From: Bradyrhizobium sp. MOS002 | GTDB lineage: Bacteria > Pseudomonadota > Alphaproteobacteria > Rhizobiales > Xanthobacteraceae | Direction of reading: 5' to 3' | Length of the DNA stretch: 64,000 bases | NCBI RefSeq assembly: GCF_003020115.1 | Contig: NZ_PYFX01000023.1 | Span: 1-64,000, forward strand | Shown here: piece after piece, positions 16,331 through 25,278 of the stretch | Layout of the letters: every line of letters starts with the position of its first letter | How positions within the stretch are numbered: the stretch's first letter is position 1 | The notes under the pieces: generated by a model | What the model was told of the DNA's origin: nothing | The model's database searches: none | The model's input: only the letters and a program-made list of their open reading frames with translations | Translations under genes and position numbers: made by a program

Positions 16331-17353
16331 TCAGCCCGCTGCGGGAGACGCCTCGATCACCGCAAATCGTCCCGCCGCCGTCACCGACGTCACGTGAAAT
16401 CCGGTGTCGCCAAGCAGGTCCCGATACTGTGCCTCGGTGCGTTCCCTGCCACCCGGCCCCCGCAGCATGTTCAGGTCGCTCAACGCATGGGATCGGTGCA
16501 GTTCATTGCAGTCGGGGATGGTCGGCATGATGCGCTCGACCAGCAGCAGCGTTCCGTTCGCTGGAAGCGCTTGCCGGCAATTCTGCAGAATCGCGCAGCT
16601 GCGCTCAGCGTCCCAGTCGTGGATCACGCTCTTCAGGATCACACCGTCGGCAATCGCCGGGATGGACGCGAAGAAATCGCCGGCCAGGAAATCCGCGCGA
16701 TCGGCCAGGCCGAGCTGCGCAAGATGCGCCGTTGCGGTTTCGGCGCAGCGAGCAAGATCGTACACGGTGCCGCGCATCCGTGGGTAGCGTCCGAGAATGG
16801 CGCCGATCAGCTCGGCCGATCCGCCGCCGACATCCAGGAGATGCGAAAACCGGTTGAAATCGTAGGCCGCCAGCACGTCAGCCGCGACCAGACGCGTCAG
16901 GCTGGCCATCGCGGCGTTGAAGACGCGGACATTTTCGGGCACGCGCGCCATTAGATCGAAGCTGTCGTCCAAGCCTTGTATTATTTGCGCAGCGGTCTTG
17001 CCGGACATAACGGTCTCGAGCAGGCCGTTCCACGACTTCGAAAGCATTTGCCCCTCGAAGATCGCCCAGGCTTTGCAGGACGACTGAGCGGCACCGGCCA
17101 GGGTCGCGCCGGTTTCGGTCAGGGCATACCGGTCGCCGCCTCCCGGCCGGCAGATGCCGATGGTGCGCAGCGCCGTGAGCAGACGCGCCAATGCTGCCCG
17201 GTTCGCACCGGTCGCGTCAGCCAAATCGTCGAGCGATCTCGGTCCATCGCATAGTCGATCTGCGATTCCGAGCTGGGCCGCGACGTAGATCACGGCGGTG
17301 ATCCGATGCGACTGGATCAGGTCGAGAAGTGCGAGTGCTTCCGGCGACGACAT
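16331..17353 (-). CDS. SAM-dependent O-methyltransferase
   Basis: A 340-residue enzyme of the plant-type/acetylserotonin O-methyltransferase family. An N-terminal winged-helix dimerisation domain (about 1-95, GIADRLCDGPRSLDDLADAT) precedes the Rossmann methyltransferase domain with the SAM motif LLDVGGGSAELI. KSVIHDWDAERSCAILQNC gives the family's catalytic region, with His in HDW. It would methylate a hydroxyl on an aromatic or polyketide-like substrate. The start is the ATG at 17,353, behind AGGAGGAACC. It is the last gene of an operon with a TctC binding protein and a MarR regulator. Confidence 0.88.
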   Translation of the reverse strand: MSSPEALALLDLIQSHRITAVIYVAAQLGIADRLCDGPRSLDDLADATGANRAALARLLTALRTIGICRPGGGDRYALTETGATLAGAAQSSCKAWAIFEGQMLSKSWNGLLETVMSGKTAAQIIQGLDDSFDLMARVPENVRVFNAAMASLTRLVAADVLAAYDFNRFSHLLDVGGGSAELIGAILGRYPRMRGTVYDLARCAETATAHLAQLGLADRADFLAGDFFASIPAIADGVILKSVIHDWDAERSCAILQNCRQALPANGTLLLVERIMPTIPDCNELHRSHALSDLNMLRGPGGRERTEAQYRDLLGDTGFHVTSVTAAGRFAVIEASPAAG

Positions 17354-17370
17354 CGTTGGTTCCTCCTGCG

Positions 17371-18342
17371 TCATCTCGCGTCGCGGATATCGACCAACCG
17401 ACTTATTTCGGCGAGCCAGCTCCGCTGCCGCTCGATTCCGGCCCGCAATTCGTTTGCGGTTCCGGCAAGCACGTTGTGCCCGCCGGCTTCGAGCTTGCGA
17501 CGAACCTCGCTGTCCGCGCAGATGGCGGCAACGTCGGCCGCGATCCGCGCCTTTACCGCCTCCGGCATGTTGCGGCCGCCGTAGATTCCGGCGAAACCAT
17601 CGATCTCGAGTTCGGGGTAGCCAAGCTCGCGCACGGTTTTCACCTCAGGCAATACGGCGGCTCTGCTCGGATTGATAACCGCCAGGAAGCGCGCCTTGCC
17701 GGTTTGCACGGGAGATTGGGATGCCGTCAACGAGGTGACCAGCAGTTGGATTCTGTCCTCTCCCAGATCGGCTTGCGGCTGAGCTGCGTCGCGATAGCTC
17801 ACGTGGTTCATCGAGAGCGAGCGACGCTTGAGGAAGCCCGCAAAGACGTATCGCGGCAGCGTTGGAGCTGAAGCCCAGGCATATTTGCCGGGCTGCGCCT
17901 TGAGCGCATCGATCAGTTCGGCGATGGTACCGACGCCAATGCCGTTGCTGACCGTGAGCGTGAGAACGATCGATGTGGTGGAGGCGATCGGCTGCAGATC
18001 GCGATCCACATCGTAAGGAAGCTTGTCGATCAGCAGCGGCGCGACCGTCACCGAACCGATTACGGTATAGAGCAAGGTGTGGTCGTCCTGCGCCGAAACG
18101 AACGCGCCGACCCCGATAGTCCCTTCGGCGCCGGTTCGATCTTCGACGATCACCGGTTTGCCCCACCGTTTGGAAAACGCGTCCGCGAAGATGCGTGCTG
18201 CCGCGTCGTTGGCGCTGCCTGGAGGGAACGTCACCACGATCTTCACGGCCCGTTCGGGCCATTCGGCCATAGCCGCCCTTGGCAGGACGGGCGTCAGGCT
18301 GCAAAGCAGCAACGTCAACAAGGTCCAGCGCCGAGGTCGCAT
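17371..18342 (-). CDS. Bug/TctC family extracytoplasmic solute-binding protein
   Basis: A 323-residue periplasmic binding protein. It has a signal peptide (MRPRRWTLLTLLLCSLTPVL, cleaved near AMA-EWPERAV), then the typical Bug opening VKIVVTFPPGSANDAAARIFA, and later GYPELEIDGFAGIYGGRNMP. Bug proteins bind carboxylates or aromatic acids for tripartite TctABC uptake, or act as sensors when, as here, no tctA or tctB is adjacent. The start at 18,342 is supported by GAGGAGAATG. It lies between a MarR regulator and an O-methyltransferase. Confidence 0.88.
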   Translation of the reverse strand: MRPRRWTLLTLLLCSLTPVLPRAAMAEWPERAVKIVVTFPPGSANDAAARIFADAFSKRWGKPVIVEDRTGAEGTIGVGAFVSAQDDHTLLYTVIGSVTVAPLLIDKLPYDVDRDLQPIASTTSIVLTLTVSNGIGVGTIAELIDALKAQPGKYAWASAPTLPRYVFAGFLKRRSLSMNHVSYRDAAQPQADLGEDRIQLLVTSLTASQSPVQTGKARFLAVINPSRAAVLPEVKTVRELGYPELEIDGFAGIYGGRNMPEAVKARIAADVAAICADSEVRRKLEAGGHNVLAGTANELRAGIERQRSWLAEISRLVDIRDAR

Positions 18343-18352
18343 GACATTCTCC

Positions 18353-18880
18353 TCAAGGCTTCGGATCTGAGCCGGACCGCTTTCGCGGCTTGCGCCGCCC
18401 GTTGCCGGAGCGGGCATAGCTCCCATTGGCGACGACGACCCGGACAAGCATATCGAGCAGAGCGACGCGCTCTGCCTTGTTCAGCGGACTCAGCAGCCGA
18501 TCCTGCGCCTCGAGCATCGCGGGACGCAAGCGCAGGCGCAGTTCGGTTCCCCGTCGGGTGATGAAGACTTGACGGCCTCGGCGATCGGCCGGATCGGCCT
18601 GGCGCTTGACCAAGCCTCTTTGTTCGAGCACGTCGATCGTCTGCCCGAGCGTGACGACATCGATGCCGAGTCGTCTTGCGATGTACGCCTGAGCGCTTCC
18701 CGGCTCCTCCAGGACAGCTGCGAGGACGCTCCACTGCATCGGCGAGACGTCTTCGCCCTCGAGTATCTCGGCGGTCACGCCCAGGCAGATCTGATGAAAC
18801 CGTCGTGCCAGATGGGCAGGCACTCGAAACGACGGAAGCACCGGCAACAGCTCGGCTGGTTCGCGGCGGTCCTTGGTCAT
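18353..18880 (-). CDS. MarR family transcriptional regulator
   Basis: A 175-residue winged-helix repressor. The central part (SPMQWSVLAAVLEEPGSAQA, then LGIDVVTLGQTIDVLEQRG and DRRGRQVFITRRG) has the MarR recognition helix and the DxRxxx wing. It ends ten bases before the TctC gene and so is the first gene of a three-gene operon, probably autoregulated through the inverted repeat at 18,900-18,916. An aromatic acid is the usual MarR ligand and would fit the methyltransferase. The start at 18,880 is chosen because the frame upstream lacks family similarity. Confidence 0.88.
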   Translation of the reverse strand: MTKDRREPAELLPVLPSFRVPAHLARRFHQICLGVTAEILEGEDVSPMQWSVLAAVLEEPGSAQAYIARRLGIDVVTLGQTIDVLEQRGLVKRQADPADRRGRQVFITRRGTELRLRLRPAMLEAQDRLLSPLNKAERVALLDMLVRVVVANGSYARSGNGRRKPRKRSGSDPKP

Positions 18881-18899
18881 ACCGGGCCTACTCGTTAGA

Positions 18900-18916
18900 A
18901 TTCTGATCATAAGAAT
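18900..18916. promoter_or_regulatory. inverted repeat, candidate MarR operator
   Basis: ATTCT-N7-AGAAT sits 20 bases upstream of the MarR start codon in an AT-rich patch. Position and symmetry fit autorepression. Confidence 0.45.
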
Positions 18917-19426
18917 ATTTAGCACTGCGTCAAGAAGAGTTCGTAGCCGCGAGGGCGCTTGCAACGAACTCCGGCCCACTTGCAAATCTATTTCTGAAAA
19001 GGAGTAGCTGCTGAAACGCGCGTGCTCGATAATTCCACCTTATAAGCACAAGCGAACCAAAACTTGCATCCGGGCCCCGGCGCGCCCGAACCGCTTCGGC
19101 AGCCTTTGGTCGAGGAAGTTCCGGCCCAGATAGTCGCTGCGCCGCAGATTCCTCCGCTGCGGCAGGCCGCTGACGTGCCAAGCGGCGGCGCGAACGCCGC
19201 GAACGGCGGCGCGAGGGGCGCGAACGCTCGAGGGCGAACGCCTCCTGAGGCGAGATCGAGGGCGAGAAAGAAGCTCGAGACAAGGTTCGGCGACTTAGAT
19301 TCGCGCGGACTATCGATGAGTCCCGCGCGAGGCCTACCTAACCGACGGCGGCTGACCACTAAGCCGGGCCTGAAATGACAGATGGGCCGCCAACACCTGA
19401 TTGATTGAGAAGGCGCTCAATGTCCT
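18917..19426. other. 510-bp stretch without a supportable gene
   Basis: Overlapping high-GC frames in both directions (18,930-19,378) are Arg/Ala/Pro-rich with no motif or ribosome binding site. It contains a small purine-rich GGCGGCGCGA-type repeat around 19,190-19,225. Confidence 0.45.
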
Positions 19427-20179
19427 TTACGATTCGCCTAGGTTAGAAAGCGCGAAGGCGGCAAGCAAGCCGACAACAACAAGCACGCCGGCCAGCTTCT
19501 GTTCGCCTTCGACAGCTTCCGGCACCATGGTGTTCACCACCATCGTGAGAAGAGCGCCGGCAGCTACGGCACTCACGGTGGCAACGACCTGAGGGGCAGC
19601 ACCGCCTAGGAAAGCTGCTCCCAAGGAGGCGGCAAGTCCCGAGAGGACGGTGATAGCGGTCCAAAGGCCGAAGATGTAGGTCGCGGAACGGCCAGCAGCG
19701 CGCATGCCGAGGGCGCTCGAAAGGCCTTCCGGGAAATTGGACAGAAAGATAGCGGCGAGCATCGCGATGCTGATGCCCTTTCCGCTCAACAGCCCCAGAC
19801 CCAGAACAACGCTTTCCGGAATACCGTCGAGAAGTGAGCCGACGGCAATCGCCAGGCCTCCGCCTTCGCTGGCGTTGACCTGCTGCCCCCCTGACCGCTT
19901 GCGGGAGCCCGCTCCTTCTCGGGAGACCGCCCAATCGGCAAGAGCATACGCGGCAGAGCCTCCGATCGCACCCGCAACGATGGGCCAGATGCCGCCTTCC
20001 TGGTATCCGTCCTCCAGAAGGTCATAGGCCACGGCCGAAATCAGCACGCCGCAGCCGAAAGACATGATTCCTGCAGTAACGTAGCGAGGCATCCTGAAGA
20101 CGAATGCGACCGCTGCTCCCAGGAGCAACGATGAGGCCCCAAGCAGCCCCCAAAGACCCGCAGTAAGCCAGATGGGCAT
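19427..20179 (-). CDS. ZIP family metal transporter
   Basis: A 250-residue inner-membrane protein with about eight membrane segments. The ZIP signature motifs of the metal pathway are GSLLDGIPESVVLGLGLL (TM4) and FLSNFPEGLSSALGM (TM5), with conserved His replaced by Asp/Asn in places, as in the GufA-like bacterial branch. It would move Zn2+, Fe2+ or Mn2+ into the cytoplasm. The gene follows a small basic open frame by five bases. No metal-regulator box was recognised. Confidence 0.85.
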   Translation of the reverse strand: MPIWLTAGLWGLLGASSLLLGAAVAFVFRMPRYVTAGIMSFGCGVLISAVAYDLLEDGYQEGGIWPIVAGAIGGSAAYALADWAVSREGAGSRKRSGGQQVNASEGGGLAIAVGSLLDGIPESVVLGLGLLSGKGISIAMLAAIFLSNFPEGLSSALGMRAAGRSATYIFGLWTAITVLSGLAASLGAAFLGGAAPQVVATVSAVAAGALLTMVVNTMVPEAVEGEQKLAGVLVVVGLLAAFALSNLGES

Positions 20180-20184
20180 GGGAG

Positions 20185-20358
20185 CTACCGCGACTTTTCG
20201 GGGCGCGGCGAGGGCGAGGTCTGGCGAGGTGTTTTTTCCTCTTTTCTATGGCCCTTCTTCGGAAAGCTGACGGAATGGCGCTTCAGAGCGGACGTCAGTG
20301 CTCTCGCTACCTCGCGGGCGATCTTGCCTGCGCCCATTGCGCGTGCGCCATTTGGCAA
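20185..20358 (-). CDS. possible small basic protein upstream of the ZIP gene
   Basis: A 57-residue frame starting at TTG behind a strong AGGAGGAG at eight bases and ending five bases before the ZIP start. The product is an amphipathic helix (AGKIAREVARALTSALKRH) followed by a Lys/Pro-rich tail. The ribosome binding site and spacing argue for translation; the unusual start codon and lack of a known family keep confidence low. Confidence 0.4.
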   Translation of the reverse strand: MPNGARAMGAGKIAREVARALTSALKRHSVSFPKKGHRKEEKTPRQTSPSPRPEKSR

Positions 20359-20468
20359 TGCTCACTCCTCCTCTTGCCTAACGACCCCATGCCGCAACAC
20401 CCGCATGGTTTTAGCCGTTCCGATGGGCCGCTTACACTTTCGTTGAGAATGGTGGTGTGCGGCTGTGA

Positions 20469-21341
20469 CTATCCCCCGCTCGCAAAGCCCGGGAAAAGCA
20501 TCATGCCGCCGTCGATGAACAAGGTTGTGCCAACTACGTAGTCGGCCGCATCTGAAACCAGCCAGGCGACCGCCTGCGCGATATCATTTGGCTCACCGAT
20601 GCGCCGATAGGGGACCAGTGTCATCAGGCTGTCGTAGGCTTCCCTGGTTTCCCAGGCGGGTCGGTTGATCGGTGTACGGATCGCTCCAGGCGCGACGCCA
20701 TTGACCCGGATCGCCAGCGGAGCAACTTCTTGCGCCAAGCTTCGCATCATCTGCATGACGCCGCCCTTTGAGGCCGCATAGTTCGCATGACCCGCCCAGG
20801 GGATCTCCTGATGGACGGAGCTCATGCAGACGAGTTTGCCGGCTGCCGCTGAGACATTCTTCACTACACCTCGTCTCTTGAACTCACGGATCGCTTCTCT
20901 GGCGCAGAGAAATTGGCCGGTAAGATTGACGCCGATGACTTTGTTCCACTGTTCGAGCGTCATGTCGTGAAACGGCGCATCCCGCTGCAATCCGGCATTG
21001 TTCACAACGATGTGCAGCGTTCCAAAACGACCTATAGCGCTGGAGAACATCGACTGGACGTCCTGCTCATTGCTGACGTCGGCCTTGATCGTGATCGCCT
21101 TCCGGCCAAGTGCCTCGATTTGATGGGCCACCTCGTCTGCCGCTTCTGGGTCAACTACGTAATTGACGACCACGTCAGCGCCAGAGGCCGCGAGCCCAAG
21201 GGCCACCGCGCGCCCGATTCCCGAGTTTGCCCCCGTCACTAGCGCGGGCTGTCCTTCCAGCACGATCGGAAAGCGAACCGGCCCTTGAGGTCGCGCCTCC
21301 GGAGCCGGTGAGGCAGCAGGATCGATCGCCCTCTCTGTCAT
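20469..21341 (-). CDS. SDR family oxidoreductase, glucose 1-dehydrogenase-like
   Basis: A 290-residue NAD(P)-dependent short-chain dehydrogenase. It has TGANSGIGRAVALGLA for cofactor binding, NNAG at VVNNAGLQRDAP, the catalytic serine in VCMSSVHQEIPW, and the YxxxK pair in ANYAASKGG. The C-terminus PGAIRTPIN and VGTTLFIDGGM is typical of glucose 1-dehydrogenase-type SDRs. An N-terminal extension of about 30 residues is present. It follows the GH15 gene by 21 bases on the same strand, so it may oxidise the sugar released by that enzyme; this is inference. Confidence 0.9.
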   Translation of the reverse strand: MTERAIDPAASPAPEARPQGPVRFPIVLEGQPALVTGANSGIGRAVALGLAASGADVVVNYVVDPEAADEVAHQIEALGRKAITIKADVSNEQDVQSMFSSAIGRFGTLHIVVNNAGLQRDAPFHDMTLEQWNKVIGVNLTGQFLCAREAIREFKRRGVVKNVSAAAGKLVCMSSVHQEIPWAGHANYAASKGGVMQMMRSLAQEVAPLAIRVNGVAPGAIRTPINRPAWETREAYDSLMTLVPYRRIGEPNDIAQAVAWLVSDAADYVVGTTLFIDGGMMLFPGFASGG

Positions 21342-21362
21342 ACGTGTCTCCTCCTGGTGGCC

Positions 21363-23180
21363 TTAACTTTCCTGTCCCTTGCTCGGGAGCGCTTTCTTGC
21401 TACCGCGGTGCTCCGAAGGCTTTTGGCGGTGAGTGAGATTGTGCGCTGTGTTCACCAGAGCGATGTGAGAAAAGGCCTGGGGGAAGTTGCCCACCAACCG
21501 ACTTCGCCCGGTGTCGTACTCTTCCGACAGCAGACCGACGTCATTGCGCAGAGCAAGAAGACGCTCGAACAATGCCTTGGCGTCAGCATCGCGGCCGATC
21601 AGGTGATAGGCATCGGCCAACCAGAAGCTGCAGGCCAGAAACATCCCTTCGCCAGGCGGCAGGCCATCCTTGGTCGCCTTCGTATCGTATCGCTGCACAA
21701 ATCCGTCCTTGAGCAACTCGCGTTCGATAGCTTCAATGGTCGAGATCACTCGGGGATCTTCGGGCGGCAAGAAGCCTACCGCCGGGATCAGCAGCAGGGA
21801 TGCATCGAGTTGGGACTCACCGTAGACCTGAACGAAGGTCTTTCGCTGTTCATCGTAGCCGCGTTGGCAGACATCTTCCTGAATGGCGGCGCGCTGCGCT
21901 TTCCAATCGTCCACGGGACCATGCATGCCGAACTCGTCGGCCGATTTGATGGCTCGATCGAAAGCGACCCAAGCCATGATCTTCGAATAAGTGAAGTGTT
22001 TGGCGCCGCCTCGCACTTCCCAAATACCTTCATCCGGCTCCGTCCAGATTCCCTTGAGGTGATCGAGGAGGGCACAATGAATGGCCCAGGCTCGCTTGTT
22101 CTCGGCCAGACCGCCTCGGCGGGCCTGGTATAAGGCGTCCATCAACTCGCCATAGACATCAAGCTGAAGCTGGGTGTGCGCCGCGTTCCCGATACGCACC
22201 GGGTTTGAGTTTTCGTATCCCGACAGCCAGGGCACCTCCCACTCGGTCAGCCTGCGCTCGCCCGTGACGGCGTACATGATCTGCAACTGCTTCGGGCTTC
22301 CCGCCACGGCGCGGATGAGCCAGTCTCGCCAGGCGCGCGCCTCGTCGTAGTAGCCGGCCCCCATGAGGGCCAACAGAGTCAGCGTGGCGTCCCGCACCCA
22401 GCAGAAGCGATAATCCCAGTTGCGAGAGCCACCAATTTGCTCCGGAAGCGAGGTCGTGGCGGCAGCGACAATGCCGCCGCTGGGTCCGAACGTCAGGGCC
22501 TTGAGAGTTATGAGAGATCTCAGAACCTGGTCCGAATATGGCCCGGCCGCTTCACAGCGGCTGGACCAATCGCGCCAGAAACGTTCTGTACGATCCAGGA
22601 GAAGCCACGGATCGTCATGGGAGGCTGGATCTTCATACGATGTCTGGTAGGAGAGAACAAAGGCAGCGCGTTGGCCCGGTTCGACGGAGAACGCGCCGAC
22701 TGTCTTCATCGAGTGGCCGTGCAGCGGCACCCCGGTCCTCAGCACCAGCATGGACGCTCCCGCGACCAAGCTGACTGCACCATCCTCCAGGCGGCTCACC
22801 CACGGTACACTGACCCCATAGTCGAACCGTGCGACCAGCTCGGTTCGCATCTCGACCGATCCTTCGATGCCCTCAACGATCCTGACGACGTTCGACACGC
22901 CCGTCTTGCGGGGCATGAAGTCGATGAGACGTGCACGGCCCGTCTCCGTCGCGAAGACGGTCTCCAGGATCAGCGTGCCTGGTCGGTAGCGACGCTCGGT
23001 CATATAACCTTCGACCGGGCGAAGGCTCCAATATCCGTTCTTCTCCTCCCCCAGCAGCCGCCCGAAACAGCTATCGGAATCAAACCGCGGGAAGCAGAGC
23101 CAATCGATTGAGCCATCGCACCCGACCAAGGCGCCGGTCTCGCAATCGCCGATAAGCGCGTAATCTTCGATCCGGGCCAT
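21363..23180 (-). CDS. glycoside hydrolase family 15 protein (trehalase/glucoamylase-like)
   Basis: A 605-residue cytoplasmic enzyme. The N-terminal beta-domain begins RIEDYALIGDCETGALVGCD and contains SIDWLCFPRFDS. The (alpha/alpha)6 barrel has NWDYRFCWVRDATLTLLAL, LSGYENSNPVRIGNAA and the general acid region EPDEGIWEVRG. Bacterial members of this branch hydrolyse trehalose or short alpha-glucans. The ATG at 23,180 matches the family start; another in frame at 23,216 would add 12 residues. It appears to be in an operon with the SDR dehydrogenase, a pairing that suggests trehalose or glucose turnover under stress. Confidence 0.9.
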   Translation of the reverse strand: MARIEDYALIGDCETGALVGCDGSIDWLCFPRFDSDSCFGRLLGEEKNGYWSLRPVEGYMTERRYRPGTLILETVFATETGRARLIDFMPRKTGVSNVVRIVEGIEGSVEMRTELVARFDYGVSVPWVSRLEDGAVSLVAGASMLVLRTGVPLHGHSMKTVGAFSVEPGQRAAFVLSYQTSYEDPASHDDPWLLLDRTERFWRDWSSRCEAAGPYSDQVLRSLITLKALTFGPSGGIVAAATTSLPEQIGGSRNWDYRFCWVRDATLTLLALMGAGYYDEARAWRDWLIRAVAGSPKQLQIMYAVTGERRLTEWEVPWLSGYENSNPVRIGNAAHTQLQLDVYGELMDALYQARRGGLAENKRAWAIHCALLDHLKGIWTEPDEGIWEVRGGAKHFTYSKIMAWVAFDRAIKSADEFGMHGPVDDWKAQRAAIQEDVCQRGYDEQRKTFVQVYGESQLDASLLLIPAVGFLPPEDPRVISTIEAIERELLKDGFVQRYDTKATKDGLPPGEGMFLACSFWLADAYHLIGRDADAKALFERLLALRNDVGLLSEEYDTGRSRLVGNFPQAFSHIALVNTAHNLTHRQKPSEHRGSKKALPSKGQES

Positions 23181-23489
23181 CAGGACACCCTCGATGGTCA
23201 ATGGAAGCCGCGCCATCCAGTTCCGACGTCAGTCAGTCCTGAGTATGTACTTTCGTTTAGATTGGCAACGCACCCGCGCCGTATCGCTGGTGCTGCCCGC
23301 TCCGCTGGCCCTACCACCCCCAGCACGCGGCATTTGAATGGAGGGGCTGTTTCCGCCGACGACAGCTGCGGTTTCAGCCGCGTTCGCGGATCGCGGACCA
23401 CACCGAGATGAAGGCCGCTTGACCCACAGTAACTGCTTACATTTGCAAGGGATGCCGTGGCGGGTATAGGGTCACTCGATCGAGGTACC

Positions 23490-23699
23490 ATGACGGCATT
23501 CACGGTCTACTCTTCAAAGAATGGGAAGACGGTCCACACCGTTCGGTTGAGCCCCGCCACAACCGTCGCCAAGGCGCTCGCCCTCCACAGCGAAGGCTGG
23601 CAGGTGCATATTACCGACTCCCATGGAAGGCGATTTGATCCCGCCGATTTCGACCAGGTGCTCGGCGCACGGATCGCCCCGGCTCCGGACCCGGTCTAG
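23490..23699 (+). CDS. small conserved hypothetical protein
   Basis: A 69-residue protein. FTVYSSKNGKTVHTVRLSP and EGWQVHITDSHGRRFDP fit a small rhizobial family I recall as orphans, with two beta-hairpins around a helix. Its function is unknown. The start at 23,490 is preferred over the GTG at 23,457 because similarity begins there. It ends in a disordered Pro/Ala tail. Confidence 0.6.
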   Translation: MTAFTVYSSKNGKTVHTVRLSPATTVAKALALHSEGWQVHITDSHGRRFDPADFDQVLGARIAPAPDPV

Positions 23700-23750
23700 C
23701 TTCAAGGCGCACTCTCGGCCCCGTCGCACCGTGCCCCCACTATAGGGCCA

Positions 23751-24100
23751 TCAAAGGTCCTCACGAAGGCCCTTGAAGAACGGATGCCTGACCCTACCCT
23801 CCGCCGACTTCGCCCGGTACTCGATTTCCGTCAGCAGCTTCGGCTCGACCGTGGGCGATCCGCTTGGCGTAGGGCTGCGTCTTCCGGACGAGCGGCTCCA
23901 ACCGTCTCCGGAGCTCCGCCGTCCACGTCTTGTCGAAGCCATGATCGACCTTGCCGGCATAGACGAGATCGTTGGCCTTGCGTCGGCCGACGTAGAGGCC
24001 ATCCCACTTGGTGCCATCCAGGGCGAAGCCGGCGATCGTCAGCTTCTACCGCTACGCGCAGGCTTTCTTGACCCAGTTGTTGCCGCAGACGCTGGCATAA
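23751..24100 (-). pseudogene. C-terminal fragment of a LigD-type DNA ligase
   Basis: On the reverse strand one frame reads DGTKWDGLYVGRRKAND and VYAGKVDHGFDKTWTAELRR, the OB-fold part of LigD, and a second frame continues with VEPKLLTEIEYRAKSAEG and RHPFFKGLREDL to a proper stop. They are joined by an indel near 23,855. The nucleotidyltransferase domain is missing, so it is a fossil. It is not a copy of the ligase at 849-1,784, whose end differs. Confidence 0.8.
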
Positions 24101-24322
24101 TCGCTGTCGCGGACATTCGACACCACGTCTTCGAGCCCGGCAGACGAAGCTTTGCTTCGATTAGGCGCGGTAGAGAAACAATGATGTTCCATTTTGCTCG
24201 ATTATCGTAGCTGTCCTTCCGGTGCATCTAGAGCGCGAAGCGGCGGCTTCCATCGATGCCGCGCAGCCAAAAGCTTGGGGCTTCAAGTGCGCGACGGTCA
24301 CTGGACTTCTCCGCGTCCGTCC

Positions 24323-25168
24323 TCACTCGATGAGGATTGGCGCGGCCAAGTCGATGCGCTCGCCCGGCTTCAGGTCGATTCCGAGGGACAGCGACCACTT
24401 GCCTTCGGTCGCGGCCGTTGTCCGGACCTTCCAGGTATCGGAGCTCACCCGCTCCGCGGTGGCGGCTATGGGTGGGACGTTCTTCTCGGGGTTTGACAAC
24501 GTCACCGACAGCGCATCGACCGAAAGCGGCTTTTCGTCGCCGTCCTCCAATTTCACTAGGATCTCGACTGGTCCGTGGCGTCCTGGCCTGATCGTGACGT
24601 CCGCCGTCACCTGCGTCCCGCAGAGATGCGTGAAGAACGGCTCGTCCGCCGGTGCGGCTTTGATCGCAGGCACCACGACCGCTGTCGGGACGCTCGATGC
24701 GATCTGCAGCCTCGGGCCCTTGGCGCCGACGGGCCCCACCTCGAAATCGACGTCCACCCGTCCGGCACGCTCGAACCTCAGAGCGACCGGAATGCGCTGT
24801 CCCTCCTCGAAGGGCGCGGTGAGGCCGACGAACATGATGTGGTCTCCGCCGGGCGCGAGCGTTACCGTCTGATCCGGTGGAATCAGCAGGCCGTCTTCAA
24901 TGGGGCGCATCGTCATGATGCCGTCCTGCATCGACATGCGATGGATTTCGACCTTGCCCGCGGACGCGCTCGACGCCGACAGCAATCTGTCGGGTGCAGC
25001 TCCGCGATTTTCGATCGCCAGATAGCCGCCCGCGACCTTGGCGCCCTTGGGGGTGGCGCGGCTCCAGGCCTGACCGACGACGACGTCATGGGCCGAGGTC
25101 GGGGCGGAGCCGATGAACGCCAGAGCGGCGGCTACGACGATCATGGCCTTGGGAATGTGGTGCAGCAT
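24323..25168 (-). CDS. PCuAC copper chaperone with an extra C-terminal beta domain
   Basis: A 281-residue periplasmic protein with signal peptide MLHHIPKAMIVVAAALAFIG. The PCu(A)C domain (about 28-150) has the copper ligands of the H(M)x10Mx21HxM motif: IHRMSMQDGIMTMRP and GGDHIMFVGL. PCuAC delivers Cu(I) to CuA or CuB sites of oxidases. Residues 165-281 form a second domain (ADVTIRPGRHGPVEILVKLE, then KWSLSLGIDL) like the beta-sandwich at the end of CopD/YcnJ or FixH proteins. The fusion is uncommon in my experience. It lies upstream of CuA enzymes (NosZ, the ba3-type oxidase) and beside ccoG, all of which need copper. Confidence 0.88.
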   Translation of the reverse strand: MLHHIPKAMIVVAAALAFIGSAPTSAHDVVVGQAWSRATPKGAKVAGGYLAIENRGAAPDRLLSASSASAGKVEIHRMSMQDGIMTMRPIEDGLLIPPDQTVTLAPGGDHIMFVGLTAPFEEGQRIPVALRFERAGRVDVDFEVGPVGAKGPRLQIASSVPTAVVVPAIKAAPADEPFFTHLCGTQVTADVTIRPGRHGPVEILVKLEDGDEKPLSVDALSVTLSNPEKNVPPIAATAERVSSDTWKVRTTAATEGKWSLSLGIDLKPGERIDLAAPILIE

Positions 25169-25278
25169 GACTTGACCTCCGCACAGGTCCGGAACGGACT
25201 AAACGCCGGTCCCGGCTTTCGATCTAAGCTTCGCAGACGGGCGCGCCTTCGACGTTGACGCGGCGCAAGCTCGAACGG

